A DNA stretch of 64,000 bases from Pelagibius sp. Alg239-R121 (lineage in GTDB: Bacteria > Pseudomonadota > Alphaproteobacteria > Kiloniellales > Kiloniellaceae). A model generated the notes under the pieces. It was given only the letters and a program-made list of their open reading frames with translations, had not been told where the DNA came from and did not search any database. The stretch lies in NCBI RefSeq assembly GCF_947331435.1, contig NZ_CAMZOF010000011.1:221203-285202 (forward strand), in the 5' to 3' direction. Shown here one piece after another: positions 8,442 to 18,201 of this stretch; position 1 is the stretch's first letter; every line of letters starts with the position of its first letter. The position numbers and the translations under genes were made by a program.

Positions 8442-10865
8442 TTACTTCGTCAGCCCCAGCTCCTGACATTGTTTCCACACACGCCAGGCGGTGTGCGGCA
8501 TCGGCATATGCTTCACACCGAGATGCGAGAAGGCGTCGATGACCGCGTTCGAGAACGCGGGCACACCGCCGACATTCGGGCTTTCGCCAACACCCTTGGC
8601 ACCGATCGGATGGTGCGGGCTCGGGGTCACCGTGAAGTCGGTTTCCCAAATCGGCGTTTCGACAGCCGTCGGCAGGAAGTAGTCCATCAGGCTGGCCCCC
8701 TGGACATTGCCGAGTTCGTCGTAAGCAATCTCCTGCCCCATTGCGATCCCAAAGGCTTCGGTCAGGCCGCCGTGCACCTGCCCTTCGATCACCATCGGAT
8801 TGATGCGGGTACCGCAGTCGTCCAGAGCGTAGAAACGCCGAATGGCAGACTCACCCGTGTCAATGTCGATGTCGATCACACAGAGGTAGGCACCGAAGGG
8901 GTAAGTCATATTGGGCGGGTCGTAGTAGTCGACCGCCTCCAGACCCGGCTCCATGCCTTCCGGCAGATTGTTGTAAGCAGCCCAGGCGATCTCCTTCATG
9001 GTCGCCTCTTTCTCGGGCAGACCTTTGACCTTGAAGCGGTCGATCTCCCACTCCAGATCGCCCTCGGCGACCTCAAGCAAATGAGCGGCGATCTTCTGCG
9101 CCTTGGCCCGAATCTTCCGGCCCACACGCGCGGCCGCTGCACCGGCAACCGGAGTCGACCGGGATCCATAAGTGCCCAGACCGTAAGGCGCCGTGTCGGT
9201 GTCGCCCTCCTCGATGCCGATGTCTTCGGAGGGAATCCCGATCTCGGTGGCCAGGATCTGTGCATAGGTAGTTTCGTGTGCCTGCCCCTGCGACTTGGTG
9301 CCGAGCCTTGCGATGGCGCTGCCTGTCGGATGGACCCGGATCTCGCAGGAATCGAACATGGCCACGCCGAGGATATCGCAGTTACGGCTCGGACCCGCGC
9401 CGACGATCTCGGTGAAGAAGGCCACACCGATACCCATCAACGAGCGACTCTCGCCACGTGCCACCTTGTCCCGCTGCTCAGCCTGTTCCTTCCGCAGGCC
9501 GGCATAGTCGACCGCCTGCATCATCTGGTTCATAGCCGTGGGATAATCGCCGCTGTCGTATTCCCAGCCGAGCGCGGAGTTGTAGGGGAACTGGGCCGGC
9601 TGCACGAAGTTCTTCAGCCGCAGTTCAGCCGGATCCATCTCCAGTTTTTGAGCCAGCACGTCAATCATGCGTTCGATCATATAGGCCGCTTCGGTCACCC
9701 GGAAGGAACAGCGGTAGGCCACACCACCCGGCGCCTTGTTGGTATAGACGCCGTCGACCGAAACATGGGCCACCGGGATATCGTAAGACCCGGTGCAGAT
9801 GTTGAAGAAGCCGGCCGGCCACTTGGTCGGATCGGCGCAGGCATCGAAGGCACCGTGATCGGCCAGTACATGACACTTCAGGCCGGTGATCTTGCCATCT
9901 TTGGTCGCCGCCAGCTCGCCGGTCATATGATAATCGCGGGCAAAGGCGGTGGCCGAGAGATTCTCGATCCGGTCCTCGACCCACTTTACCGGAATACCCA
10001 GCACAATGGACGCGACGATCGAGCAGACATAGCCCGGATAGACACCGACCTTGTTGCCGAAGCCGCCGCCGATGTCAGGCGCAATCACGCGGATCTTGTG
10101 CTCTGGAATCCCGGACAGCAGGGACGCCACCGTACGCACCACATGGGGCGCCTGGAAGGTGCCATAGACCGTCAGCTCGCCCTTGATTTTATCCATCGAG
10201 GCGATCGAGGCACAGGTTTCCAGCGGCGAAGGGTGCACACGCTGGTAGGTGATCAGTTCCTTGACCGTCACCTCGGCGTCCGCAAGAGCTTTATCCGCCC
10301 CCTCCAGATCGCCGATTTCCCACTCGAAGATATGATTGTCGTGCTTGCGCAGGCCATGGGCACCCTCGGTCTTGCCCTGGATATCTTCACGCAGACAGAT
10401 CGCACCTTCGTCCATGGCCTTGAAGGCATCGACGATCGGTGGCAGTTCCTCGTAATCCACCTCGACCAGTTCTGCCGCGTCAGATGCAATGTAGCGGTCG
10501 TCGGCGACGACGAAGGCCACTTCCTGGTTTTGGAACAGCACCTTTTCTTCCGCCAGCACCGCCTGGACGTCACCGGCCAGAGTCGGCATGTAATGCAGAT
10601 TCAATGGTTTGAGATCGGCCGCGGTCAGGACCGCCTTGACCCCGGGCACCGCCAGCGCCGCTTCGGCATTGATGGATTTGATGCGGGCGTGGGCATAGGG
10701 ACTGCGCACGAAGTCACCGAACACCATGCCCGGCAGTTTGACGTCATCGACGTAATTGCCGGCGCCCTGGATGAAGCGGACGTCTTCCTTACGCTTGCGG
10801 GCGGTACCGACACCACCTAGAGTCGCTTCGCGCTCTTCCAGCGTCATTGTCTGTGCATCACTCAT
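8442..10865 (-). CDS. coxL: Aerobic CO dehydrogenase large subunit, form I (CoxL)
   Basis: 807 residues, the full family length. It carries the form I signature AYRCSFR, with the copper-binding Cys at residue 386 (codon at 9708-9710); form II relatives have AYRGAGR instead. Molybdopterin-binding glycine stretches are present (PDIGGGFGNK, GTKSQGQ, YGLGTYGSRSTP) and the C-terminal GAKGVGE supplies the active-site Glu. The protein aligns by eye along its whole length with Oligotropha CoxL. It oxidises CO with water to CO2 and passes electrons to CoxS. The ATG overlaps the coxS stop (TAATG). Confidence 0.97.
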   Translation of the reverse strand: MSDAQTMTLEEREATLGGVGTARKRKEDVRFIQGAGNYVDDVKLPGMVFGDFVRSPYAHARIKSINAEAALAVPGVKAVLTAADLKPLNLHYMPTLAGDVQAVLAEEKVLFQNQEVAFVVADDRYIASDAAELVEVDYEELPPIVDAFKAMDEGAICLREDIQGKTEGAHGLRKHDNHIFEWEIGDLEGADKALADAEVTVKELITYQRVHPSPLETCASIASMDKIKGELTVYGTFQAPHVVRTVASLLSGIPEHKIRVIAPDIGGGFGNKVGVYPGYVCSIVASIVLGIPVKWVEDRIENLSATAFARDYHMTGELAATKDGKITGLKCHVLADHGAFDACADPTKWPAGFFNICTGSYDIPVAHVSVDGVYTNKAPGGVAYRCSFRVTEAAYMIERMIDVLAQKLEMDPAELRLKNFVQPAQFPYNSALGWEYDSGDYPTAMNQMMQAVDYAGLRKEQAEQRDKVARGESRSLMGIGVAFFTEIVGAGPSRNCDILGVAMFDSCEIRVHPTGSAIARLGTKSQGQAHETTYAQILATEIGIPSEDIGIEEGDTDTAPYGLGTYGSRSTPVAGAAAARVGRKIRAKAQKIAAHLLEVAEGDLEWEIDRFKVKGLPEKEATMKEIAWAAYNNLPEGMEPGLEAVDYYDPPNMTYPFGAYLCVIDIDIDTGESAIRRFYALDDCGTRINPMVIEGQVHGGLTEAFGIAMGQEIAYDELGNVQGASLMDYFLPTAVETPIWETDFTVTPSPHHPIGAKGVGESPNVGGVPAFSNAVIDAFSHLGVKHMPMPHTAWRVWKQCQELGLTK

Positions 10866-11362
10866 TATTCAGCCGCCTCCCGCGTTGTATCGTTCAGCTT
10901 GTTGGCCGCATAACGCACGGCTTTGACGATGTTCTGGTATCCGGTGCAGCGGCAGAGATTGCCTGAGATACCCCAGCGAATTTCCTCATCAGTGGGGTTT
11001 GGGTTTTCCTGCAGCAGCCGATGGGTGCGCATGATCATGCCAGGCGTGCAGAAGCCGCATTGCAGGCCGTGTTCCTGCATGAAACCTTCCTGGATCGCGT
11101 GCAGCGTGCCGTCAGCGGCAGCCATGCCCTCGACCGTCGTGATATCGGCGTTTTCGGCCTGAACCGCAAACAGGGTGCAGGATTTCACCGAGCGCCCATC
11201 GAGATCCACCGTACAGGCGCCGCAATGACTGGTTTCGCAGCCGATATGCGGGCCGGTCAGCCCGAGATCTTCGCGCAGGAAGTGGATCAGAAGCGTTCGC
11301 GCCTCGACGTCGCCTTCGACCGTCTTGCCATTCACGGTCATTTTCACGTGTTTCTTGTTCAT
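10865..11362 (-). CDS. coxS: CO dehydrogenase small subunit, two [2Fe-2S] clusters (CoxS)
   Basis: 165 residues. Eight cysteines bind two [2Fe-2S] clusters: C42, C47, C50 and C62 in the plant-ferredoxin-like N-terminal domain (CETSHCGAC) and C102, C105, C137 and C139 in the helical C-terminal domain (CGFC, CRC). It carries electrons from the molybdenum site of CoxL to the FAD of CoxM. It lies between coxM and coxL, giving the usual M-S-L order. Confidence 0.96.
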   Translation of the reverse strand: MNKKHVKMTVNGKTVEGDVEARTLLIHFLREDLGLTGPHIGCETSHCGACTVDLDGRSVKSCTLFAVQAENADITTVEGMAAADGTLHAIQEGFMQEHGLQCGFCTPGMIMRTHRLLQENPNPTDEEIRWGISGNLCRCTGYQNIVKAVRYAANKLNDTTREAAE

Positions 11363-11414
11363 GCTTCGCGCCTCCCTGTCTGAGCGCCAGTTTTGCTGTT
11401 TGTTGCTCTGTGGA

Positions 11415-12278
11415 TCATTGGGCCCGCTCCTTGGCTTCTTCGATGGCCCGGCGCGTCATCACGCCCGCCATCTTGGTGCGGTATTCCGCCGGCCCGCGGC
11501 CATCTGACGCGGGTTCGGTAATGGATTCTGCCAGGGCCACGGCCTGATCGATGGTCGCCGCATCGAGTGCGGTTCCCACCAGAGCGTCGGATGCCGCCTG
11601 GGCGTAGAGCGGCGTATCCCCCACATTGGTAAGCGCGATCGACGCTGAGACACAGCTCCCGCCGTTCATCGACAGAATGACGGCTGCCGCGGCTGTCGCG
11701 TAATCGCCGACTTTGCGCTTCAGCTTTTTGTAAGCGTAGCCATGTCCCACCACAGGCTTTTCGAAGCGGACCCCGGTCAGGAGTTCACCGTCCTTCAACT
11801 CCGTGAAGTAGGCTGCCTCGTAATAGTCTCGCGCATCGACTTCGCGTGTACCGTCCGGCCCCTGCAACAGATAGGTTGCGCCGAGGCACTGCATCAGCGC
11901 GGGCATATCATTGCCGGGATCGCCATTGGCGACATTGCCGCCGAGGGTGCCGCAGTAGCGCACCTGGGGGTCTGCGATCAGCAAGGCTGCCTCGCGAATG
12001 ATCGGGCAGTTCTCGGCCAGAACCTTGGAAGCGATCAATTCGGTCTGAGTGGTCATGGCACCGATGGTGATTGCGCCGCCATCCTCGGACACTCCCACCA
12101 GACCGGCGACATCCTGCAGATCAACCAGATGCTCTGGAGCGGCCAAACGCAATTTCATCATCGGAATCAGGCTGTGTCCGCCCGCAATGACGCGCGCTTC
12201 GTCGCCGTGGGTCGAGAGCAAGCTCACGACCTCGCCTATCGAATTGGGACGGTGATATTCGAAATCGCCCGGAATCAT
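11415..12278 (-). CDS. coxM: CO dehydrogenase medium subunit, FAD-binding (CoxM)
   Basis: 287 residues from ATG 12278, chosen because GAGGAGG stands five bases upstream and the protein then begins [11 protein letters not shown], as in the family. The two FAD pyrophosphate motifs are AGGHS (32-36) and CGTLGGN (about 109-115, followed by VANGDPGND). The C-terminal CODH-type FAD domain is complete. It takes electrons from CoxS and hands them to the quinone pool. First structural gene of the cox operon. Confidence 0.95.
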   Translation of the reverse strand: MIPGDFEYHRPNSIGEVVSLLSTHGDEARVIAGGHSLIPMMKLRLAAPEHLVDLQDVAGLVGVSEDGGAITIGAMTTQTELIASKVLAENCPIIREAALLIADPQVRYCGTLGGNVANGDPGNDMPALMQCLGATYLLQGPDGTREVDARDYYEAAYFTELKDGELLTGVRFEKPVVGHGYAYKKLKRKVGDYATAAAAVILSMNGGSCVSASIALTNVGDTPLYAQAASDALVGTALDAATIDQAVALAESITEPASDGRGPAEYRTKMAGVMTRRAIEEAKERAQ

Positions 12279-12803
12279 GCCAGCCTCCTCATCAGTCAAA
12301 GCTCCCTATGAACCCTATGTCGTTCGGACACGCGTAACGAGGGTTCGAGAAAGCTGCGGGAGAAGGACTTAACTGAATGGCGGCCATTGCCTGACCGCTT
12401 GGAACTTTCACCAAAATCAAGACACAGGTTTTCAGGCAGCGGTTTGAGGCGCCAGCCTGAAATAACGATTAGTGATGCGACTTGAGTTCAAAACATCCTC
12501 CCGGCCCGCTGGGGATTCTCGAATGTCCCTCTTTGCGTGCAGATGGTCAGGATTCATCCACAGCGCAGAACGGCCCGCTAGCAGAGCGGCACCAACACCC
12601 CAGATTTTTTAATGAATGGCGGTTCGTGCGCACGAACGACGGAAGATTTTCCACGAGTCATGCGTACAGAATTGAGCGAAAAACCGGATACGCCATGATC
12701 AATCACAACAATCGGAAAATGAGACATGTTATGTCTTATGCGTTGAATTGCCTATCAAAAGACGGTCGACCAAGTGTACGTACGCGCGACGTACATCCAA
12801 ACC
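12279..12803. promoter_or_regulatory. 525-bp leader between the MHYT-LytTR gene and coxM
   Basis: A long non-coding stretch upstream of coxM, the natural place for the cox promoter. It holds three inverted repeats: TTTCAGGC/GCCTGAAA (12430-12437 and 12455-12462, 17-base spacer), the perfect 16-mer GTTCGTGCGCACGAAC (12622-12637), and TGTACGT/ACGTACA (12775-12795), which falls just after the regulator's stop. Which of them binds the LytTR protein is not known; no protein-like reading frame fills the gap. Confidence 0.5.
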
Positions 12804-13958
12804 TCAACCCGCAAGAACCGCCTGCAAGCGCGTCACATTGCCCCGGCTGACCGGTACAACCCTGTGAGCCATGCTCCGAAGCAGGACGGCGCCGTTCTCG
12901 TTCTTACGTTCAAAGGATTCAATGGCTTCCAGATTGACGATATGACTTCTATGCACTCGCAGGAACTTACCGGAGTCCAGAAGGGATTCGAGTTCGGAGA
13001 TGGAGAATGCGCAGAAGTAGCTCTGTTCGTTGGTAAAGATCTTGGTGTAACGGCCGTCAGCCTGAATGGCGGCTACCGTATCGGCGTCCAGAAACAGGGT
13101 CTTATTGTTGAGATCGACCGGGATCTTCACATCAGAGTTGATATGCGCCGCATGTTCCTGTCCTGTCCCTGCTTGATTCCCCTGCGCCGTTGCATCTGCG
13201 AGGCCCGGATTCAAGATCGAATGGTCGAGGCTGCTTGCGGTCTGCCGCTTCTGGCCGTCGGGCAGAACCGAAAGAATGGCGAAGCCCAGAATAAAGAAAG
13301 TGGTCAAGGCGACGATAATGGCCAGGGTCGAGGGGTCCAAAATGGGTTCGGCAACCGAGACCAGATACTCTAACGGTACGAAGGTCGCGGCCCCCATGGC
13401 AACATAATGCATGCCCGCCATTGCGAGCCCCATCACGATGGCGGCGCAGACGACCTGCCAGCGTTTTTTGTCGCGGGAGGCCAGATAAAGCGCCAGGGTC
13501 GAGGCGAGAACCCCGATCATAACCGAGGCGATGACCAGCCAGGGCGTATAGGCGATGCTGCAGTTGGCCCGGACCGCGGACATGCCGACGTAATGCATGG
13601 TGGAAATGCCGCCGCCCATGGCGACGCCCGCGGCAGCCAGCTTTATCGTCGTCACGCGCCCGTAACTGATCAGCGCGAGACCGGCACCGGTCATCAGGAT
13701 CGAAACCAGGGCGGAAATCAAGGTGGTGAGGATGTCGTAATTGATGGTCACCGGCAGCTTTAGGGCCAACATTCCGATGAAGTGCATCGACCAGATACTC
13801 ACACCGATCGCGACTGCCGAGGCCGCCAGAATCGACTTGCGGACGACACCGGACAGCAGCACCATGCGCTCGACCATATGCAGGCCCGTGTAGGACCCGA
13901 TAATCGCCACGGCGAGGGAAAGTGCAATCAGAGCCGGGTCGTACTGCACCAGCATCAC
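12804..13958 (-). CDS. MHYT-domain membrane sensor fused to LytTR DNA-binding domain (CoxC/CoxH-like)
   Basis: 384 residues (GTG at 13958, ATG directly after). Residues about 8-235 are seven membrane helices with the three MHYT motifs SMHFIGM (58), TMHYVGM (121) and GMHYVAM (183), whose His and Met residues are proposed to hold copper and sense O2, CO or NO. A linker follows, then a LytTR domain at about 280-384 (TVAAIQADGRYTKIF, FLRVHRSHIVN). CoxC and CoxH of Oligotropha have this same rare architecture. Lying just upstream of coxM, it is the probable regulator of CO oxidation. Confidence 0.9.
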   Translation of the reverse strand: MMLVQYDPALIALSLAVAIIGSYTGLHMVERMVLLSGVVRKSILAASAVAIGVSIWSMHFIGMLALKLPVTINYDILTTLISALVSILMTGAGLALISYGRVTTIKLAAAGVAMGGGISTMHYVGMSAVRANCSIAYTPWLVIASVMIGVLASTLALYLASRDKKRWQVVCAAIVMGLAMAGMHYVAMGAATFVPLEYLVSVAEPILDPSTLAIIVALTTFFILGFAILSVLPDGQKRQTASSLDHSILNPGLADATAQGNQAGTGQEHAAHINSDVKIPVDLNNKTLFLDADTVAAIQADGRYTKIFTNEQSYFCAFSISELESLLDSGKFLRVHRSHIVNLEAIESFERKNENGAVLLRSMAHRVVPVSRGNVTRLQAVLAG

Positions 13959-14197
13959 GACGCACCATTATCCGTAAACTGCGGGCGATAGGTCGCTGCC
14001 GCCGTCATCTCTACTCCCCATTCCACCTCACGGACCGCCCGCCGGTCTTAATCGATGCCGCCGCTGTTTCGAGCCGATTTTCCCAAGATTACCACTGTTG
14101 CAGCGATTCCTGTAGTAAATCCCGATTGACGGCAAAGTGATCCCGCCAGCATAAGGAACCGCAAATGTGACAAAGGCAAAACGCGAGAGGGGTATTG

Positions 14198-14776
14198 ATG
14201 GCTTCACCGAGAGCCTGGCAGCGCATGTTAAGTGGCCGGCGGCTCAATCTGCTCGACCCCTCGCCTCTCGATATCGAGATTGAGGATATTGCTCAGGGCC
14301 TCTCCCGGGTGGCGCGATGGAACGGTCAGACCTCGGGCGACTGGGCCTTCAGCGTAGCACAGCATTCGATGCTGGTTGAGGATCTGGTCGGCAGGTTGAA
14401 GCCCGAGACACAGACCAAGTGGCTGCGCGCCGCCCTTTTGCACGATGCGCCCGAATACGTGGTCGGCGACATGATCACGCCCTTTAAATCGGCCATCGGT
14501 CCCGACTACAAAGACCTTGAAAACCGGCTTCTCGCCGCGGTCCACCTGCGCTTCGGTCTCCCTGCCGCAATCCCGCGGGACATTGCCCGCGATATCAAGC
14601 GCGCGGATCGGGCCGCTGCCTACCTTGAGGCCACCCAACTCGCGGGTTTTGCGCCAAGCGAGGCGAAGCGTCTCTTCGGCGACGCGGTCGAGGGCGAGGA
14701 AATACTGCTGGTTCCGATGGAGCCTGATGAGGCAAAGACGTCCTTCCTCTTGCGCTTCTCCGCGCTCACCGAATGA
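14198..14776 (+). CDS. HD-domain phosphohydrolase (YfbR-like)
   Basis: 192 residues from ATG 14198, with AGAGGGG upstream. The metal-binding HD-superfamily signature is visible: a first His in AQHSMLVEDL, the HD pair in LLHDAPEYVVGDMITPFK and a later Asp (KRADRAAAYLEA). This is the layout of YfbR-type 5'-nucleotidases and related HD hydrolases. It is transcribed toward the hpn genes but about 100 bases from them; a role in squalene synthesis is not suggested by the family. Confidence 0.82.
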   Translation: MASPRAWQRMLSGRRLNLLDPSPLDIEIEDIAQGLSRVARWNGQTSGDWAFSVAQHSMLVEDLVGRLKPETQTKWLRAALLHDAPEYVVGDMITPFKSAIGPDYKDLENRLLAAVHLRFGLPAAIPRDIARDIKRADRAAAYLEATQLAGFAPSEAKRLFGDAVEGEEILLVPMEPDEAKTSFLLRFSALTE

Positions 14777-14876
14777 CTCTCGCGAATGATCCGGCAGATG
14801 TGCCTGTCACGACGGAGTTTGCGTCACGGTCCGCCACACGGTTAAACTCCCGCGGTCCGCGCGGCTCGAGCGCTGT

Positions 14877-15839
14877 TTGAACCGCAGACCGGCGAAACTC
14901 TCAAGGCGAAAACGCTCCGTGCCGCATAGCCCCAAGCCACAGGCGATCCCAAGTTCGCCGACCGAACTGACTTCGGGCAAGACGGCGCGCGACGAAAATT
15001 TTCCCGTCGGCTCCTGGCTGATCGAAGCCCGGCTGCGGCCTCATATCATGACCTACTACCGCTTCGCCCGGGCAGCCGACAACATCGCCGACAATCCGGA
15101 TCTGGCGGCTGGCGACAAGATCTCGCTGCTCTCTCTCTTCGAAGATCGGCTGACCAATGCCGCGGACCGCGAAAAAGATGTGGTTGCGGACATGCGCCAG
15201 AGCCTTGCAGCAACGGCGATTGCGCCGGTGCGCTGCCTCGACCTGCTCTACGCCTTCATGCAGGACGCCCGTAAATCCCGGCGCGAATCCTGGGATGACC
15301 TTCTGGACTATTGCCGTCTTTCGGCAAACCCCGTGGGGCGCTACCTGCTGGACCTGCATGGAGAGGAGCCGGCCGCCTATGTGGCATCCGATGCTCTGTG
15401 CAGCGCTTTACAGGTGCTCAACCACCTGCAGGACTGCGGCAAGGATTACCGGCAGCTCAATCGAGTCTACCTGCCGATGGACTGGCTGACATCGCAAGGC
15501 CTGACTGAAGAGGTTCTGCGCTCCGATCGGACACCACCGGCGCTCCGCCGGGTAATCAACCTTTGCCTGGACGGCGTCGACAGTCTGCTCGAAGACGCCG
15601 TTTCTTTACCCCGGCAGATGAAAAACCGAGGCCTCTCGATGGAGTCTGCGGTCATTTTGCGTCTGGCGCTGCGCCTTTCCGCGCGTTTGCGCAAAGAAGA
15701 TCCGCTAGCAGTAAATGTTTCGCTTTCTAAATTAGATTTCTTGATTTGCGCATTGCGCGGCATCCTGGCGGTTCTCGCCGGCCGGCTGCTCGGATCCCGA
15801 AACGCCCCGGACATCGAAACGGCAGGACCTCATGGCTGA
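14877..15839 (+). CDS. hpnC: HpnC, hydroxysqualene synthase
   Basis: 320 residues from TTG 14877; the exact start is unclear because family similarity begins near residue 38 (DENFPVGSWLIEARLRPHI). It belongs to the trans-isoprenyl diphosphate head-to-head synthase fold. The first Asp-rich motif is the HpnC variant RAADNIADNPD, and the second region is NHLQDCGKDYRQLNRVYLP. HpnC turns presqualene diphosphate into hydroxysqualene. It overlaps hpnD by eight bases, showing a tight operon. Confidence 0.9.
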   Translation: MNRRPAKLSRRKRSVPHSPKPQAIPSSPTELTSGKTARDENFPVGSWLIEARLRPHIMTYYRFARAADNIADNPDLAAGDKISLLSLFEDRLTNAADREKDVVADMRQSLAATAIAPVRCLDLLYAFMQDARKSRRESWDDLLDYCRLSANPVGRYLLDLHGEEPAAYVASDALCSALQVLNHLQDCGKDYRQLNRVYLPMDWLTSQGLTEEVLRSDRTPPALRRVINLCLDGVDSLLEDAVSLPRQMKNRGLSMESAVILRLALRLSARLRKEDPLAVNVSLSKLDFLICALRGILAVLAGRLLGSRNAPDIETAGPHG

Positions 15840-16704
15840 CAGTTTCGATCTCCTGGAAACAACCGGCGGCGACCGGCCCGACGACTATGTCCGCGACCTG
15901 GTCCGACGGGCGGGCTCATCGTTTCTTTGGGGCATGAGGCTGTTACCGCCATCCCGACGGCGGGCAATGTATGGAATCTATGCTTTCTGCCGAGCGGTTG
16001 ACGATATCGCGGACGGCACTGCCGAGGAAACGCGGAAATATGCGCAGCTCGAGGCCTGGCGGCAGGAAGTGCATATGCTCTTTGCAGGAAACCCGAAGCA
16101 TCCGATCATGCGGTCCCTGCAGGAAGCTACAAGCGCATTCGAATTGCCGAAAGAGGAATTCCTGGCCGTGATCGACGGCATGGAAATGGACGTTCGAACG
16201 CCGATCCGTGCACCTTCCAGAGAAGACTTCACCCTTTACTGCCGGCGCGTTGCCGGGTCAGTCGGTCTGCTTTCCGTCCATGCCTTCGGCGCCAGGGACG
16301 GAGTTGCGCAAGAACTGGCGGTCATTGAAGGCGAGGCGCTTCAGATCACCAACATCCTGCGCGACCTCAAGGAAGACGCCGCCCGCGGGCGGCTCTATAT
16401 CCCGCAGGAAATGCTGGAACAGCAGGGTATTTCAGATTTCGATCCGGCCTCCGTCCTCGCTCACCCGGAGTTCGCGACGGTTTACGCTGCCTTGTGCGCG
16501 GAGGCACGAACCCGCTTCGTGCGGGCGCGCGGCCTGATCCGGCAGGTTGAGGGCTCTGCCCTGCGGCCGGCCCGCCTTATGCTGGAACTCTACAGCCGGC
16601 TGCTCGATCGGTTGGAGGCCGTTGGCTGGCCGAACGGCGAGCAGAGAGTCCGCGTCCCAAGGCACGAGAAATTCCTGCTCATCCTGCGCTTCGGGCTGTT
16701 CTGA
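15832..16704 (+). CDS. hpnD: HpnD, presqualene diphosphate synthase
   Basis: 290 residues. The phytoene/squalene synthase fold shows a full first Asp-rich motif (CRAVDDIAD) and second motif (NILRDLKEDAARGRLYIP), plus YCRRVAGSVG. Members of the HpnD group join two farnesyl diphosphates to presqualene diphosphate, the first step of the three-enzyme bacterial squalene route. It sits between hpnC and hpnE, three bases before the latter. Confidence 0.93.
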   Translation: MADSFDLLETTGGDRPDDYVRDLVRRAGSSFLWGMRLLPPSRRRAMYGIYAFCRAVDDIADGTAEETRKYAQLEAWRQEVHMLFAGNPKHPIMRSLQEATSAFELPKEEFLAVIDGMEMDVRTPIRAPSREDFTLYCRRVAGSVGLLSVHAFGARDGVAQELAVIEGEALQITNILRDLKEDAARGRLYIPQEMLEQQGISDFDPASVLAHPEFATVYAALCAEARTRFVRARGLIRQVEGSALRPARLMLELYSRLLDRLEAVGWPNGEQRVRVPRHEKFLLILRFGLF

Positions 16705-16707
16705 ATT

Positions 16708-17979
16708 TTGAAACAGGTCCATGTCATCGGTGCCGGCCTGTCGGGCCTTTCCTGTGCCCTCCGCCTTAGCCGTGCAGGTGCAACGGTATCGCTTTACGAC
16801 GCGGCAGCCCAGGCCGGCGGCCGCTGCCGGTCTTATTGGGACGGTAAGCTCGACCGGCGGATCGACAACGGCAATCACCTGCTGCTCTCCGCCAATCATG
16901 CGACGTTGGACTATCTCGGCGAAATCGGCGCCCGGAACCGCTTCGTCAGTCCCCCGCAGGCCAGCTTTCCCTTCGTCGATCTTTCGACCGGTGAACGCTG
17001 GACGATTTCGCCGGGCCCCAGTCCTATTCCCTGGTGGATCTTTCAAAGGGACCGGCGCGTTCCCGGCAGCCACCCGTTCGACTACATCTCGTTCCTCCAG
17101 CTCGCGGCGGCGCGCGCAGACATGACCGTCGCCGCTGCACTGCCGAAACGCAACCTGCTCTGGGACCGCTTTTGGCGCCCCTTCTGCACATCGGCGCTCA
17201 ACACGGCGCCGGAAGAAGCCTCCGCTCAGCTTCTGTGGCGGACCATCAGGGAAACCTTCGCCAAAGGATCTGGGGCCTGCTTGCCGCTGGTGCCGAAAGA
17301 TGGGCTCAGCGATAGTTTCGTCGACCCCGCACTAAGGATTATCCAGGCCAGCGGTAACTTCGTGCGCTTCAATCACCGGCTCCGCAGCTTTGAGTTCGAC
17401 GGCAGCCGGATTGTCACTCTCGACTTCGGCGACAGGCGGATCGAACTTGGCGCCAACGACATGGTCGTAGTTGCTCTGCCACCTGGAAATGCAGGACAGG
17501 TCCTGCCGGGCCTCAAGACTCCGGACGACAGCCGCCCAATCGTGAACGTCCACCTTCGGATCGATCTGGATTCCACGACCTCCCCGTTGTTGCCTCTCAA
17601 TCTGCCGTTTCTGGGACTGACCGGTGGGTCTTTCGACTGGGTATTCCTCCGGAGGGACGTAGCCAGCTTGACGGTCAGTGCCGCCGCCGAACTGGCCGAG
17701 CAGCCGGCTGAACAGATTGCGCAGCAGGCCTGGGCAGAGACAGCGCAAGCACTGATGTTGGACCCCGCCACGGCCCACGAAGTCCGCGTGGTGAAAGAAC
17801 GTCGGGCGACCTTTGCACAAACACCGGCGGCCCTGAAACTGCGCCCTGGCGCCAGGACCGCTTGGCATAATCTTCTGCTCGCCGGCGATTGGACCGATAC
17901 CGGCTATCCGGCCACGATCGAGAGCGCGGTACGCTCCGGCAACAATGCCGCTGCGCTGGCTGCGGAAATGCTGCGCTGA
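16708..17979 (+). CDS. hpnE: HpnE, FAD-dependent hydroxysqualene reductase
   Basis: 423 residues from TTG 16708, three bases after the hpnD stop. The N-terminal dinucleotide-binding motif VIGAGLSGLSCALRLSRAG and the following GGRCRS are those of amine-oxidase/phytoene-desaturase flavoproteins. The C-terminal FAD contact is LLLAGDWTDTGYPATIESAVRSG. In the hpnCDE pathway this enzyme reduces hydroxysqualene to squalene. No squalene-hopene cyclase gene follows here, so the cyclase must lie elsewhere. Confidence 0.92.
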   Translation: MKQVHVIGAGLSGLSCALRLSRAGATVSLYDAAAQAGGRCRSYWDGKLDRRIDNGNHLLLSANHATLDYLGEIGARNRFVSPPQASFPFVDLSTGERWTISPGPSPIPWWIFQRDRRVPGSHPFDYISFLQLAAARADMTVAAALPKRNLLWDRFWRPFCTSALNTAPEEASAQLLWRTIRETFAKGSGACLPLVPKDGLSDSFVDPALRIIQASGNFVRFNHRLRSFEFDGSRIVTLDFGDRRIELGANDMVVVALPPGNAGQVLPGLKTPDDSRPIVNVHLRIDLDSTTSPLLPLNLPFLGLTGGSFDWVFLRRDVASLTVSAAAELAEQPAEQIAQQAWAETAQALMLDPATAHEVRVVKERRATFAQTPAALKLRPGARTAWHNLLLAGDWTDTGYPATIESAVRSGNNAAALAAEMLR

Positions 17980-18201
17980 AGCTGTCTTTCGATAGAGCCT
18001 ATGCGAAAATGTATAGGCCTGAACAAAAATGAAGATTTCCTTCGAACCGGCCTGACTTAAATCGAGTCCGGATGGAGGGAAATCAGGATTGAGACAAGCA
18101 GTCCCGTCCCGATATTTCTCCCAATCTGCACGGTGTAAACAGCGGCGTTGACGCAGATAAGCACGGATTGGGTTCCGGTCGCTCTAGGTATGGAGAATAA
18201 G

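Noticed and set aside
8319..10820. 833-codon open frame on the + strand opposite coxL
   Set aside because: Mirror of the high-GC coxL codons; His/Arg/Gly-rich and without any domain, while the minus strand codes for a full-length CoxL.
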